A stretch of DNA of 8,269 nucleotides. Origin: JAIVGV01 sp035295985. Its GTDB lineage: Bacteria > Acidobacteriota > Blastocatellia > Pyrinomonadales > Pyrinomonadaceae. Shown piece after piece: positions 1 through 6,216 of the stretch. The stretch lies in the NCBI GenBank assembly GCA_035295985.1, contig DATHBT010000166.1, forward strand, positions 1 to 8,269, in the 5' to 3' direction. How positions within the stretch are numbered: the stretch's first letter is position 1; each line of letters opens with the position of its first letter. Under the pieces are notes generated by a model that saw only the letters and a list, made by a program, of their open reading frames with translations, was not told the DNA's origin and searched no databases. The translations under genes were made by a program, and so were the position numbers.

Positions 1-1
1 G

Positions 2-244
2 CTCAAGCTCGAAGAGGAGCACCTGAACGCCGTCTTCTCGGTCGCCGTCTCGCCCGACGGCGCGACGGTGGCGAGCGGCAGTTACCGCTGGGTCAAGCTG
101 TGGGACGCGCGGACGGGCGCGCTCAAACAGACGCTCACCGCCGGCGTCACGGGCATCACCACCCCCCTGGCCTTCTCGCCCGACGGCCGGACGCTCGCGG
201 GCGCGGGCGACAAGAGCGTGAAGCTCTGGGACGTGGGCGGCTGA
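2..244 (+). CDS. WD40-repeat protein, C-terminal end (partial)
   Basis: This is the last 80 codons of a gene that starts before the window, read in the frame beginning at base 2 and ending with TGA at 242-244. Two WD40 blades are visible. The first has an SPDG turn, then VASGS and VKLWDARTG. The second has AFSPDGRTLAGAG followed by VKLWD, and the protein ends two glycines later. WD40 repeats fold into beta-propellers that serve as protein-interaction platforms; in bacteria they are often fused to kinases, caspase-like or sensor domains, but the N-terminal part that would show this is outside the window. The stop just after the final WD strand suggests the propeller is the C-terminal domain. 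The gene converges with the porin gene. A weak hairpin (251-273, with a 2-nt bulge) and the strong hairpin at 304-361 follow. The family is clear; the specific function is unknown. Confidence 0.85.
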   Translation, partial: LKLEEEHLNAVFSVAVSPDGATVASGSYRWVKLWDARTGALKQTLTAGVTGITTPLAFSPDGRTLAGAGDKSVKLWDVGG

Positions 245-303
245 GTGGGGAAGACGCGGGGCTAACCCGTCTTCCGTCAAGCCGGCGCGACGTAAGAAGA
301 CGG

Positions 304-361
304 CGGGGAGCGGGAGGCCGCGGGCGTTCAGAGATGAACGCCCGCGGCCTCCCGCTCCCCG
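304..361. terminator. Bidirectional terminator hairpin with GNRA tetraloop
   Basis: Bases 305-330 and 335-360 are perfect reverse complements (26 bp), extended to 27 bp by the pair 304/361. The loop is GAGA (331-334), which fits the GNRA tetraloop class. The stem is extremely GC-rich. On the + strand a short T-containing tract (364-370) follows; on the - strand there is no clear U-tract. It sits between two convergent genes, 60 bases after the WD40 stop and 47 bases from the porin stop, so a shared terminator is the simplest reading. The weak - strand tail means it could instead act as a 3'-end stabiliser on that side. Confidence 0.75.
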
Positions 362-407
362 ATCTTATTTAGCGGCGCGTCAGCCGCCTCTTCCGCGGCG
401 CGCGACT

Positions 408-2222
408 TCAGAAGCGGAAGGTGGTGTCGAGTTGCAGGCGCGTGGTTGGGCGGTTGAGAGAGCCGATGGGCGTCTGCCCGAAGACGCCGAGCAGGCCGTG
501 CGGGCGTTGGCTGACGATGCCGGTCAGGGAGAGCGTGACGCGCGGGTCGGCGGCGTAGGCGGCGACGAAGCGGTGCGCGCGCACGTCCGTCGATTGCGCG
601 ATGTCGGAGTAGTTGAAGGGCGAAAGAATCGCGTCGCGCTCGATGCGGATGAAGGTGTAGTTGAACAGGAGGTCGCCGCGCTCGCGCGTGCGGCCCAACT
701 GGAACTCGGCCCAGTAGCCGAGGTTTTCGTCGTTGTCGAGCCGCACGCCGCCGGGCGCGATCACGTCGCGGGCCTGCGTGTTGGCGACGACGTTTAGGAG
801 CAGCGTGACGGGCCAGCGTGGGCTGTGTGTGAGTTCGAGCCGGCCGATCAGATCGACCAGGTTGTAGCCGGAGGAAAGACGCCCGTCGGCGTTCGTCGCG
901 TTGGTCGAGGCGGAGGAGACGCCGAGCGCGGAGCCTGAGACGAGCATGTCGCGCGGGATGGCGGCGAAGCCGGTCGCGGTGCGCGCGGGGCTGCCGCCCG
1001 AAGCGGGGATGGTCACGGTGACTGGGACTTGAATCTGGCCGCCGAAGAATTGGGCGGGCGTGATGAACTGCGTCCCCGAAAAGTAGAGATCGGCGGCCGA
1101 GACCGTGAGCGCGGCCTTGGGCGAAAGCTCGAAGCGCGCGCGGGCCTGCGCGCCGTAGAGCGCGAGGTCGCGCCCGCCCCGCCGCGAGGCGTCCACGTCG
1201 AGCCGCCCCGCGGAGTCGAGCACGAATGCGGCCTGCCGTTCGAGCATCGGCAGTTGCCACGCGATGAGCGTGAGGTTCTTGAGCGCGCCGGCCCGTTTGA
1301 AGTCGCGCGAGTAGGACTCGTTAAAACCTTCGGGCTGGATGTCGTTGTCGAGGGTCAGCTCGGTGTAGAGCCAGGGCGTGTCGAACTTGCCGCCTTGCAG
1401 CCTGAGGCCCGGCACCGCCGCGGGGCGGTAGGTCAGAAAGGCCTGACTGAGCGCGAAGGTCTTGTGGCTGAAGAAGTCTGTCAGCGTCTGGTTGGTGCTC
1501 GTCACGTCGGGCATCGTGCCGGTCGTGAAGCGCAGGCCCCAGTCGAACTGCTCGCCGATGCGCCCGCGCAGGCCGAGGCGCGCGCGGAGGCGGAAGCGGT
1601 GGCGGGCCGAAAGCTCGTTGCCCACGACGGCCGGGTTCTCCGCGTTGGGCAGCGCGTTGAGCTGGCCGAACTGCGACTCGTAGCGCAGCCTGATGTCGCC
1701 GCTGAACGTGATCGAGCCGAGCTGACGCGCGAGCGCCTCGGTCGTCTTCTTCAACTGCGCCACGTCCGCCTGCGGCTGCTCGGTCTGCGGGTTCTTCGCC
1801 GCCGCGCCGCCCGCCTGCCGCGCGCCGGCGTCGGGCGCGGCTGACGTGCGCGCGAGCGCGTCGGTCGCGGCCACGCCGTCCACCGCGTAGGCCGCTTCGC
1901 GCGCGGTCGCGGGGGCCGGCGCGGCCGTCTGCGTCGCCGACGACTCGACGCGGGCCGTGCGCGCGAGCAGTTCGCTGAGCAACCGCGACTGTTCGGCGAC
2001 GGTCTCGCGCAGCCGCTCGATCTCGGCCTGCTGCTCGCGCAACTGCCGCCGCACTTCGGCGAGGGGTGTCGCCGCGTCCGCGGTCTCGCCGGCGGCGCGG
2101 CGTCGCACCGCGTTCGCGCCCCGCGCCGCGGCGGCGGACGGCGGCGTCTGCGCGCGTGCCGCGAACGCGAGCGCGGAGAGGACGACGCACGCCGCGAGTG
2201 TGTGCTGCAAGAGTTGGCGCAT
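408..2222 (-). CDS. Putative outer-membrane porin (PF16930-like) with periplasmic coiled coil
   Basis: A 604-aa protein. Residues 1-24 form a signal peptide: a basic and polar start, a hydrophobic core ACVVLSALAFAA, and an ARA|Q cleavage site. Residues about 54-91 are a heptad-rich coiled coil (EVRRQLREQQAEIERLRE and onward), followed by an Ala/Pro/Thr-rich linker and a second short helix at about 151-168. From about residue 170 to the end the sequence alternates as expected for an outer-membrane beta-barrel, opening with FSGDIRLRYES and ARHRFRLRARLGL and closing on Phe (TTFRF), the usual C-terminal signal for barrel assembly. The layout matches the 'putative porin' family found in Acidobacteria and relatives; the coiled coil may trimerise or touch peptidoglycan (inference). 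The ATG is supported by a purine-rich Shine-Dalgarno (AGGAAGGA on the - strand, 2231-2238) 8 nt upstream, the only clear one in the window. The transported substrate cannot be told. Confidence 0.85.
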   Translation of the reverse strand: MRQLLQHTLAACVVLSALAFAARAQTPPSAAAARGANAVRRRAAGETADAATPLAEVRRQLREQQAEIERLRETVAEQSRLLSELLARTARVESSATQTAAPAPATAREAAYAVDGVAATDALARTSAAPDAGARQAGGAAAKNPQTEQPQADVAQLKKTTEALARQLGSITFSGDIRLRYESQFGQLNALPNAENPAVVGNELSARHRFRLRARLGLRGRIGEQFDWGLRFTTGTMPDVTSTNQTLTDFFSHKTFALSQAFLTYRPAAVPGLRLQGGKFDTPWLYTELTLDNDIQPEGFNESYSRDFKRAGALKNLTLIAWQLPMLERQAAFVLDSAGRLDVDASRRGGRDLALYGAQARARFELSPKAALTVSAADLYFSGTQFITPAQFFGGQIQVPVTVTIPASGGSPARTATGFAAIPRDMLVSGSALGVSSASTNATNADGRLSSGYNLVDLIGRLELTHSPRWPVTLLLNVVANTQARDVIAPGGVRLDNDENLGYWAEFQLGRTRERGDLLFNYTFIRIERDAILSPFNYSDIAQSTDVRAHRFVAAYAADPRVTLSLTGIVSQRPHGLLGVFGQTPIGSLNRPTTRLQLDTTFRF

Positions 2223-2230
2223 GAGAAGTG

Positions 2231-2238
2231 TCCTTCCT
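2231..2238 (-). promoter_or_regulatory. Shine-Dalgarno of the porin gene
   Basis: The - strand reads AGGAAGGA, 8 nt before the ATG at 2220-2222. It fixes the porin start and stands out because the other complete genes in the window have no comparable site. Confidence 0.75.
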
Positions 2239-2340
2239 GTCGGTCTTGAATCTGACGGCCGTGAAAGGGGCGACGCGCGGGGCGCGCGTCTGCGAGGCTG
2301 GCCGGAAGCGGATGCCCCCCACTCGCCCGCGCCTGAACAT

Positions 2341-2370
2341 CGTATAACGACGGTGTTAAAGAAGCATTAA
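2341..2370 (-). promoter_or_regulatory. Candidate porin promoter
   Basis: On the - strand a possible -35 TTAATG (2365-2370) lies 17 nt from TTATAC (2342-2347) or 18 nt from TATACG (2341-2346). It is in an AT-rich island (2338-2376) of an otherwise very GC-rich intergenic region. It would give a 5' leader of about 110 nt. The match to the sigma70 consensus is only moderate. Confidence 0.3.
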
Positions 2371-2546
2371 ATCAACGCCCCAAGTACGTCGCCGCCCGCG
2401 CGGCCGGCTGGGGCGGGAATTTCAGCCCGTCAGACTCGGCGGCCACCGCGCGTCCGTGGCTCAGTAAAAAAATGTGCGGCATTCCGGCGGCGCGCGGCGT
2501 CTATTGACGGGGCGCGCCGATGCGACTGCCGCCGCCCCGGCGCGCG

Positions 2547-2555
2547 TGCTATATT
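2547..2555 (+). promoter_or_regulatory. Candidate extended -10 promoter for the MreB-like gene
   Basis: The sequence TGC-TATATT fits an extended -10 element (TGn directly before a hexamer matching TATAAT at 5 of 6 positions). The -35 region is weak (CTGCCG, 2526-2531, with an 18-nt spacer), which extended -10 promoters tolerate. Transcription would start near 2562, leaving about a 60-nt leader before the ATG at 2623. Confidence 0.45.
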
Positions 2556-2622
2556 GTCGGTTAACGCAACGAAACAGGACGGATGCGCGAGAGACTCTAA
2601 AAAATTTCGGCCCGACACCTTT

Positions 2623-3738
2623 ATGCCACCACGGACTTACAAGCGGCGGACGCGCTCCTTCTGGCACTTCCAGACCCTGCGCGATCTCGTCTCCGACTCG
2701 ATGGCTATCGACATGGGATCGGCCAACACGGTCGTCGCCGTGCGGGGCCGTGGCGTCATCGTGGACGAGCCGTCGGTCGTCGCCGTCAACAAGTCGTCCG
2801 GCGAGGTGGTCGCCATCGGGCGCGAGGCGCGCGAGATGCACGGGCGCGAGGCGCGCGAGGTCTCGCTCGTCTGGCCCGTCGCCGACGGCGTCGTCGCCGA
2901 CTTCGACAACACGGCGCGCATGCTCTCGCACTTCGTCCGCTCGGCGCGCGGCGGCGTCTCGCACTTCAGCCGGCGCGCCGTGATGAGCGTCCTGTCGGGC
3001 GTCACGCACGTCGAGCACCGCGCTCTCTTGGCCGCCGCCGAGGAGGCGCATATCGGGCGCGTCTATATGGTCGAGGAGGGCCTGGCCGCGGCCATCGGCG
3101 CGGGCGTCAACGTCGAGGACAAGCAGGCTTCCGTCGTCGTTGACATCGGCGGCGACTCTACGAACGTCGCCGTCGTCTCGCTCGGCATGATCATCTACGC
3201 GCGGGCCGAGCGCACGGGCAGCCGCGACATCGACGCCGCGATCACCGAGCGCCTGCGCCGCTTCCGCGGCCTCGTCGTCGGCCCGGCCACGGCCGAGCGC
3301 CTGAAGATGGAACTCGGCTCGGCGGTCGAGCCGGCCGACGCCGCGCGCTCGCTCAACGTGAAGGGGCGCGACGCCGCGACGGGCACGCCCGCGGCCATCG
3401 ACGTGACGGCCGACGAAATCTACGCGGTCGCGCGCCCCGTGCTCGCCAAGATCGCCGACGCGGTCAAGACGACTCTCGGCGAATTGCAGCCCGAAGTCGC
3501 GGCCGACATCTACGACCGCGGCCTGATCGTGACGGGCGGCGGCGCGCTCCTGGAAGGCATGGGCGAATTCCTCCGCCGCGAGACGCGCCTAGGCGCGCAC
3601 GTCGTCGAGGAGCCGCGCCACGCCTGCGTCAAGGGCCTGATGCAACTCTTCGACGAGCCGCTCCTGCTGCGCCGCGTCACCCGCAACGAGCAGTCGCTGC
3701 TGCTGGACGGCGAAGTGACGGCGTATGAAATCCCGTGA
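2623..3738 (+). CDS. Divergent MreB-like actin homologue (rod shape-determining family)
   Basis: A 371-aa protein of the MreB/actin ATPase fold. MreB polymerises under the inner membrane and directs cell-wall synthesis. Phosphate loop 1 is at 30-36 (DMGSANT, canonical DLGTANT), followed by VRGRGVIVDEPSVVAV. The 'EEPMAAAIGAG' region reads EEGLAAAIGAG at 151-161. Phosphate loop 2 at 174-181 is DIGGDSTN instead of DIGGGTTE. ATAERLKMELGSA and the adenine-loop TGGGALLEG (304-312) are conserved. The C-terminal part lacks the usual GTGKALE-like end and has a tail of about 25 residues (LLLRRVTRNEQ...). The start at 2623 gives an N-terminal extension resembling the MreB membrane-proximal segment; an in-frame TTG at 2554 overlaps the -10 element and ATG 2701 would remove that segment. 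No Shine-Dalgarno is visible. No mreC, mreD, pbp2 or rodA is adjacent, so this looks like a stand-alone paralogue (inference). Confidence 0.85.
   Translation: MPPRTYKRRTRSFWHFQTLRDLVSDSMAIDMGSANTVVAVRGRGVIVDEPSVVAVNKSSGEVVAIGREAREMHGREAREVSLVWPVADGVVADFDNTARMLSHFVRSARGGVSHFSRRAVMSVLSGVTHVEHRALLAAAEEAHIGRVYMVEEGLAAAIGAGVNVEDKQASVVVDIGGDSTNVAVVSLGMIIYARAERTGSRDIDAAITERLRRFRGLVVGPATAERLKMELGSAVEPADAARSLNVKGRDAATGTPAAIDVTADEIYAVARPVLAKIADAVKTTLGELQPEVAADIYDRGLIVTGGGALLEGMGEFLRRETRLGAHVVEEPRHACVKGLMQLFDEPLLLRRVTRNEQSLLLDGEVTAYEIP
2818..2859 (+). repeat. 18-bp direct repeat inside the MreB-like gene
   Basis: Bases 2818-2835 and 2842-2859 are identical over 18 bp, with a period of 24 bp (8 codons). 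They encode GREARE twice, as GREAREMH then GREAREV. The first copy aligns with the common MreB 'GREAKEM' segment, while the second occupies the place of the usual 'GRTPGNI' segment. Confidence 0.8.
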
Positions 3739-3743
3739 AAGGG

Positions 3744-3859
3744 AGCTGTCAGCGGTTAGCTATCGGCTGTTAGCCGGAAGAAATCAGCGTTCGGCCCGGC
3801 TTTCGCTCTTCTTTCGGCCCCCGGTTTTGCTAACAGCTAGTAGCTAACCGCTAACGGCT
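3744..3859. repeat. Heptamer inverted repeat, copy 1 (MreB-like/S2P gap)
   Basis: The 5' arm (3744-3774) is four 7-nt units plus AGC: AGCTGTC, then AGCGGTT, AGCTATC and GGCTGTT. The 3' arm (3829-3859), read on the opposite strand, is AGCCGTT, AGCGGTT, AGCTACT and AGCTGTT plus AGC. The arms agree at 26 of 31 positions. All five differences are transitions, and three would be G-U pairs in the + strand RNA. The loop is 54 nt and ends in TTTT (3825-3828). The 5' arm begins 5 nt after the MreB-like stop and the 3' arm ends 6 nt before the S2P start, so the element fills nearly the whole gap. No U-tract follows, so it is not a standard intrinsic terminator. Confidence 0.85.
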
Positions 3860-3865
3860 ATTCTT

Positions 3866-4993
3866 ATGAAGTACGGCAGCATCCTTCACCGGCAGGTTCG
3901 CGTGGCGCGGGTGTTCGGCATCCCCGTCCGCATCGATTACCGCTGGTTCGTCGTCTTCGCGGTCTCGACGTGGCTGATCGCGGAGAACTTCCGGCGGGGG
4001 CTGTGGGAGCTGCCGCCGTTCGACGCCTCGACCTCGTGGGTGATCGGCGTCGTGACGACGCTGCTCCTGTTCCTCTCCATCTTCGGGCATGAGTTGTCGC
4101 ACGCGGTCGTCGGCCAGATGGAGGGCATCGAGATCGAGGAGATCGTGCTGCACCCGTTCGGCGGGCTGGCGCGTCTGCGCACGGAGCCGGACAGCCCCCG
4201 CGCCGAGTTCCGCATCGCCGTCGCCGGGCCGGCTTCGAGCTTCGTCTTCGCGGCGCTCGCCTTCGGCGCGTTCAGCGTCGCCTACTTCGGCTTCCGCGCC
4301 ACGACCGTCTGGCCCGTCTTCGCCATCGTCGCGGGCGGCAACCTCATGCTCGCGCTCTTCAACCTGCTGCCCGGCTACCCGCTGGACGGCGGCCGTGTCC
4401 TGCGCGCTCTGCTCTGGCACCGGGGCGGGGAACTCAGGCAGGCCACGCGGCGCGTCAGCCAGTTCGGCCAGCTCATCGCGGGCGTCGTCATCTTCTACGG
4501 CCTCTACATGGCCGCCTTCTACGGCGCGTACTTCATGGCCGTCTGGTCAGTGCTCGTCGGGCTGTTTTTGTGGGACGCGGCGCGGGCGGTCTATCGCGCG
4601 CACGGCGGCGGCGGAGCGCGCACGGTCGCCGACGCGATGATCGCGCCCTTCGCGCTCGAACCCGAAACGCTGGTGAGCCGGCTGGTCGATGAGATTCTGC
4701 CCGTGCGTCAGCAGTCGGCCTTCGCCGTGGCGCGCGCGGGCCGCCTGCACGGCATACTCACGCTCGAAGACTTGAAGAAGCTGCCGCGCGAGCGGTGGCA
4801 CCGGACGCGCGTCTCCGAGGTGATGCGCCCCGTCGCGCCCGAATTCTTCGTCGCCCCGCAAGCCTCGTTGGGCCGCGCCGACGAACTGATGCGGCGCAAC
4901 GGCGCGGGCGCGCTCGGCGTCATAGACGACACCGGCCGGCTCGTCGGCTTCCTCCAGCGCGGCCGCATCAAGCGCGCCGCCGCGTCAGAGTAA
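3866..4993 (+). CDS. Site-2 protease family membrane metalloprotease with two CBS domains
   Basis: A 375-aa integral-membrane zinc protease of the S2P/M50 family, which cuts transmembrane segments of anti-sigma factors, membrane-bound regulators or leftover signal peptides. The zinc site HELSH is at residues 75-79 in a hydrophobic segment, and the third ligand is Asp174 in NLLPGYPLDGG (166-176). Hydrophobic segments surround both (about 28-45, 55-75, 115-135, 140-168 and 205-240). From about residue 253 two CBS-type modules follow: TVADAM...GILTLEDLKKL, then VSEVMRP...LGVIDDTGRLVGFLQRG. CBS pairs often bind adenine nucleotides, so the protease may be nucleotide-gated (inference). That is suggestive beside a c-di-AMP synthase, but no ligand can be read from sequence. 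The ATG has no Shine-Dalgarno; heptamer repeat copy 1 ends 6 nt before it. Family assignment is firm; substrate unknown. Confidence 0.9.
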   Translation: MKYGSILHRQVRVARVFGIPVRIDYRWFVVFAVSTWLIAENFRRGLWELPPFDASTSWVIGVVTTLLLFLSIFGHELSHAVVGQMEGIEIEEIVLHPFGGLARLRTEPDSPRAEFRIAVAGPASSFVFAALAFGAFSVAYFGFRATTVWPVFAIVAGGNLMLALFNLLPGYPLDGGRVLRALLWHRGGELRQATRRVSQFGQLIAGVVIFYGLYMAAFYGAYFMAVWSVLVGLFLWDAARAVYRAHGGGGARTVADAMIAPFALEPETLVSRLVDEILPVRQQSAFAVARAGRLHGILTLEDLKKLPRERWHRTRVSEVMRPVAPEFFVAPQASLGRADELMRRNGAGALGVIDDTGRLVGFLQRGRIKRAAASE

Positions 4994-5041
4994 AACTTCC
5001 CCCCGTCGAGGACTTCGCGCGCGGTGCGCGGATGCTCGCCG

Positions 5042-5070
5042 TTGCCTTGAGCGCCGTATTTCTGCATAAT
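5042..5070 (+). promoter_or_regulatory. cdaA: Candidate sigma70-type promoter of the cdaA-cdaR-glmM operon
   Basis: A -35 TTGCCT (5042-5047, 4 of 6 consensus) and a -10 CATAAT (5065-5070, 5 of 6) are separated by exactly 17 nt. It is the best two-box promoter match I found in the window. Start of transcription would be near 5077, giving a leader of about 205 nt before the cdaA ATG. Confidence 0.5.
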
Positions 5071-5082
5071 CGGCGCGGACGC

Positions 5083-5096
5083 GTGTATCGATACAC
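5083..5096. promoter_or_regulatory. Perfect 14-bp palindrome, possible operator
   Basis: GTGTATCGATACAC is fully self-complementary and is AT-richer than its surroundings. It lies about 6-20 nt downstream of the predicted transcription start of the cdaA operon, a typical place for a repressor dimer site. The pairing stops abruptly on both sides (C/C and G/G flanks). No regulator gene is adjacent. Confidence 0.4.
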
Positions 5097-5126
5097 CGGT
5101 GCGCGCAGCCGTAAGTTTGACCGCGC

Positions 5127-5269
5127 GGCCGGCGTCCGTAGCAGACGAGCCGGCCGGCCCCGCCCCCGCGGGCCGTTGCTGGGTCAAAGACCAGTTGCAG
5201 GACGTGCGACTGACGTGATGAGCGCAACAATCGGGCCAACCGTCACAGGGCCGAAAGGTTTGTGCCCGA
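5127..5269 (+). promoter_or_regulatory. Structured 5' leader of cdaA
   Basis: Three possible RNA hairpins lie in the presumed leader. The first pairs GGCCGGC (5127-5133) with GCCGGCC (5149-5155), extended by GTC/GAC inside. The second is a small CTGG-TC/GACCAG hairpin with an AAA loop (5179-5194). The third pairs TCGGGC (5231-5236) with GCCCGA (5264-5269), continued by CAACC (5237-5241) against GGTT-G (5257-5262) with two single-base bulges. The third ends 12 nt before the ATG and could affect initiation. It does not resemble the ydaO c-di-AMP riboswitch as I know it. In GC-rich DNA such stems also arise by chance. Confidence 0.3.
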
Positions 5270-5281
5270 CGTGTATCTCGG

Positions 5282-6151
5282 ATGACGGGGATTTTCATAC
5301 TGCCGTACACGGAGTACCTGGAGCGACTGCGCGAGCCGCGCAGCCTGCTCGATCTCGTCCTGGTCTTCCTGATCGTCTATACGGTGCTGAAGCTGCTGCG
5401 CGGCACGCGCGCCGCGCCGATGGCCGCCGGCATCTCGGCCTTCGCGCTCCTCTACTTCGTCGCCTACCGCTACGATCTCGCCACGCTTGAGTTCGTCCTG
5501 CGCGGCGCGCTCATCTACATCGGCGTCGCCATCATCGTCCTCTTCCAGCCGGAACTGCGCCAGGCGCTGACCTCGCTCGGCAACCGCATCCGTTTGCCCT
5601 CTCTCGCGCGCCACCGCGGCCAGTTCGGCGAGGGCGTCTATGACGAGATCGTGCTCGCCGCGACCACTCTCGCCTCGACGAAGACCGGCGCGCTCATAGT
5701 CATCGAGCGCAACATCTCCTTGCGCAACGTGACGGACGGCGGCGTGCGCCTCGACGCAGACCTCTCCTACGACCTGCTCGTCACCATCTTCAACCCGGCG
5801 ACGCCCCTGCACGACGGCGCGGTCGTCGTGCGCGGCCACCGCGTCGCGGCCGCCGCCTGCTTCCTGCCGCTCACGCTGAACCCGCGCCTGTCGAAAGACC
5901 TCGGCACGCGCCACCGCGCCGCCATCGGCATCACGGAGGACACGGACGCCGTGGCGGTCGTCGTCTCCGAGGAGACCGGCCTCATCTCCTTCGTCGGGCG
6001 CGGTCAGATCAAACGGGGACTAGACGCGACGCGCCTGCGCGCACTCATCTTCGAGGCCCTGCAAGCCCCGGCGCGCGGCGAGTCGAAGGAGCGCGCCGAA
6101 GCCGAGGCCGAGACGGGCGAAATAGAGCAGAGGTTAGAGGTCAGAGGTTAG
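5282..6151 (+). CDS. cdaA: Diadenylate cyclase CdaA (c-di-AMP synthase, membrane type)
   Basis: A 289-aa protein that condenses two ATP into cyclic di-AMP, a second messenger controlling osmolyte and potassium transport and wall homeostasis. Three N-terminal membrane helices lie at about 22-38, 45-61 and 73-87, followed by the conserved FQPELRQAL stretch. The DAC domain holds GALIVIER (136-143), the active-site DGA at 178-180 (TPLHDGAVV), RHR at 210-212 (GTRHRAAIG) and SEETG (229-233). Length is close to the usual 270-290 aa. The charged tail (about 263-289) is not part of the core; its last seven residues, QRLEVRG, and the TAG stop are encoded by the 5' arm of heptamer repeat copy 2. The ATG has no Shine-Dalgarno. 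It is first in a cdaA-cdaR-glmM cluster, the arrangement best known from Firmicutes. A promoter, palindrome and structured leader lie upstream. Confidence 0.95.
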   Translation: MTGIFILPYTEYLERLREPRSLLDLVLVFLIVYTVLKLLRGTRAAPMAAGISAFALLYFVAYRYDLATLEFVLRGALIYIGVAIIVLFQPELRQALTSLGNRIRLPSLARHRGQFGEGVYDEIVLAATTLASTKTGALIVIERNISLRNVTDGGVRLDADLSYDLLVTIFNPATPLHDGAVVVRGHRVAAAACFLPLTLNPRLSKDLGTRHRAAIGITEDTDAVAVVVSEETGLISFVGRGQIKRGLDATRLRALIFEALQAPARGESKERAEAEAETGEIEQRLEVRG

Positions 6152-6206
6152 AGGTTAGTGAAAGACTTTCTCTTTCTAACCTCTAACCTCTGACCTCTAA
6201 CCTCTG
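6128..6206. repeat. Heptamer inverted repeat, copy 2 (cdaA/cdaR gap), perfect 31-bp arms
   Basis: Arms 6128-6158 and 6176-6206 are perfect reverse complements over 31 bp. The 5' arm is C, four 7-nt units (AGAGGTT, AGAGGTC, AGAGGTT, AGAGGTT) and AG. The loop of 17 nt can pair further (AAAGA 6161-6165 with TCTTT 6171-6175). The 5' arm overlaps cdaA: it encodes the last seven residues and its third unit supplies the TAG stop (6149-6151). The 3' arm ends 10 nt before the cdaR ATG. No U-tract follows. The same architecture occurs in the gaps at 3744-3859 and 7186-7287 with different heptamer sequences. Confidence 0.9.
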
Positions 6207-6216
6207 GCTGTTGACT

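Larger units (their letters stand above)
2223..2622. other. 400-bp divergent intergenic region
   Basis: This is the longest stretch without a gene. It separates the leftward porin gene from the rightward MreB-like gene and holds the porin Shine-Dalgarno and candidate promoter near the left, and an extended -10 element at 2547-2555 near the right. An A-run occurs at 2465-2471. A five-codon ATG-to-TAA reading frame (2583-2600) lies in the presumed MreB-like leader, but nothing supports its translation. I saw no tRNA, repeat array or other RNA gene. Confidence 0.6.

Noticed and set aside
1029..1844. Long + strand open frame opposite the porin gene
   Set aside because: Arg/Glu/Ala-rich composition with no recognisable domain; it is the complement of the well-supported porin. 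The frames at 328-1260 and 1321-2340 on the - strand are likewise out-of-frame shadows.
2504..2509. TTGACG as a -35 box for the MreB-like gene
   Set aside because: It is 40 nt from the TATATT box and has no -10-like hexamer at 16-18 nt.
2583..2600. Five-codon ATG-to-TAA frame in the MreB-like leader as a regulatory uORF
   Set aside because: The purine-rich AGGACGG directly abuts or overlaps the ATG, leaving no usable spacing, and so short a frame is expected by chance.
5099..5218. GTG-started reading frame of about 39 codons in the cdaA leader, ending at TGATGA
   Set aside because: No Shine-Dalgarno, no recognisable motif, and GC-rich DNA gives such frames freely. A leader peptide cannot be excluded but nothing supports it.
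5077..5281. ydaO-type c-di-AMP riboswitch before cdaA
   Set aside because: Stems are possible, but I could not find the conserved ydaO core sequences. A covariance-model scan would settle it.
4708..5310. - strand frame spanning the S2P end and the cdaA leader
   Set aside because: It overlaps the conserved CBS coding region and the cdaA start, and shows no domain.
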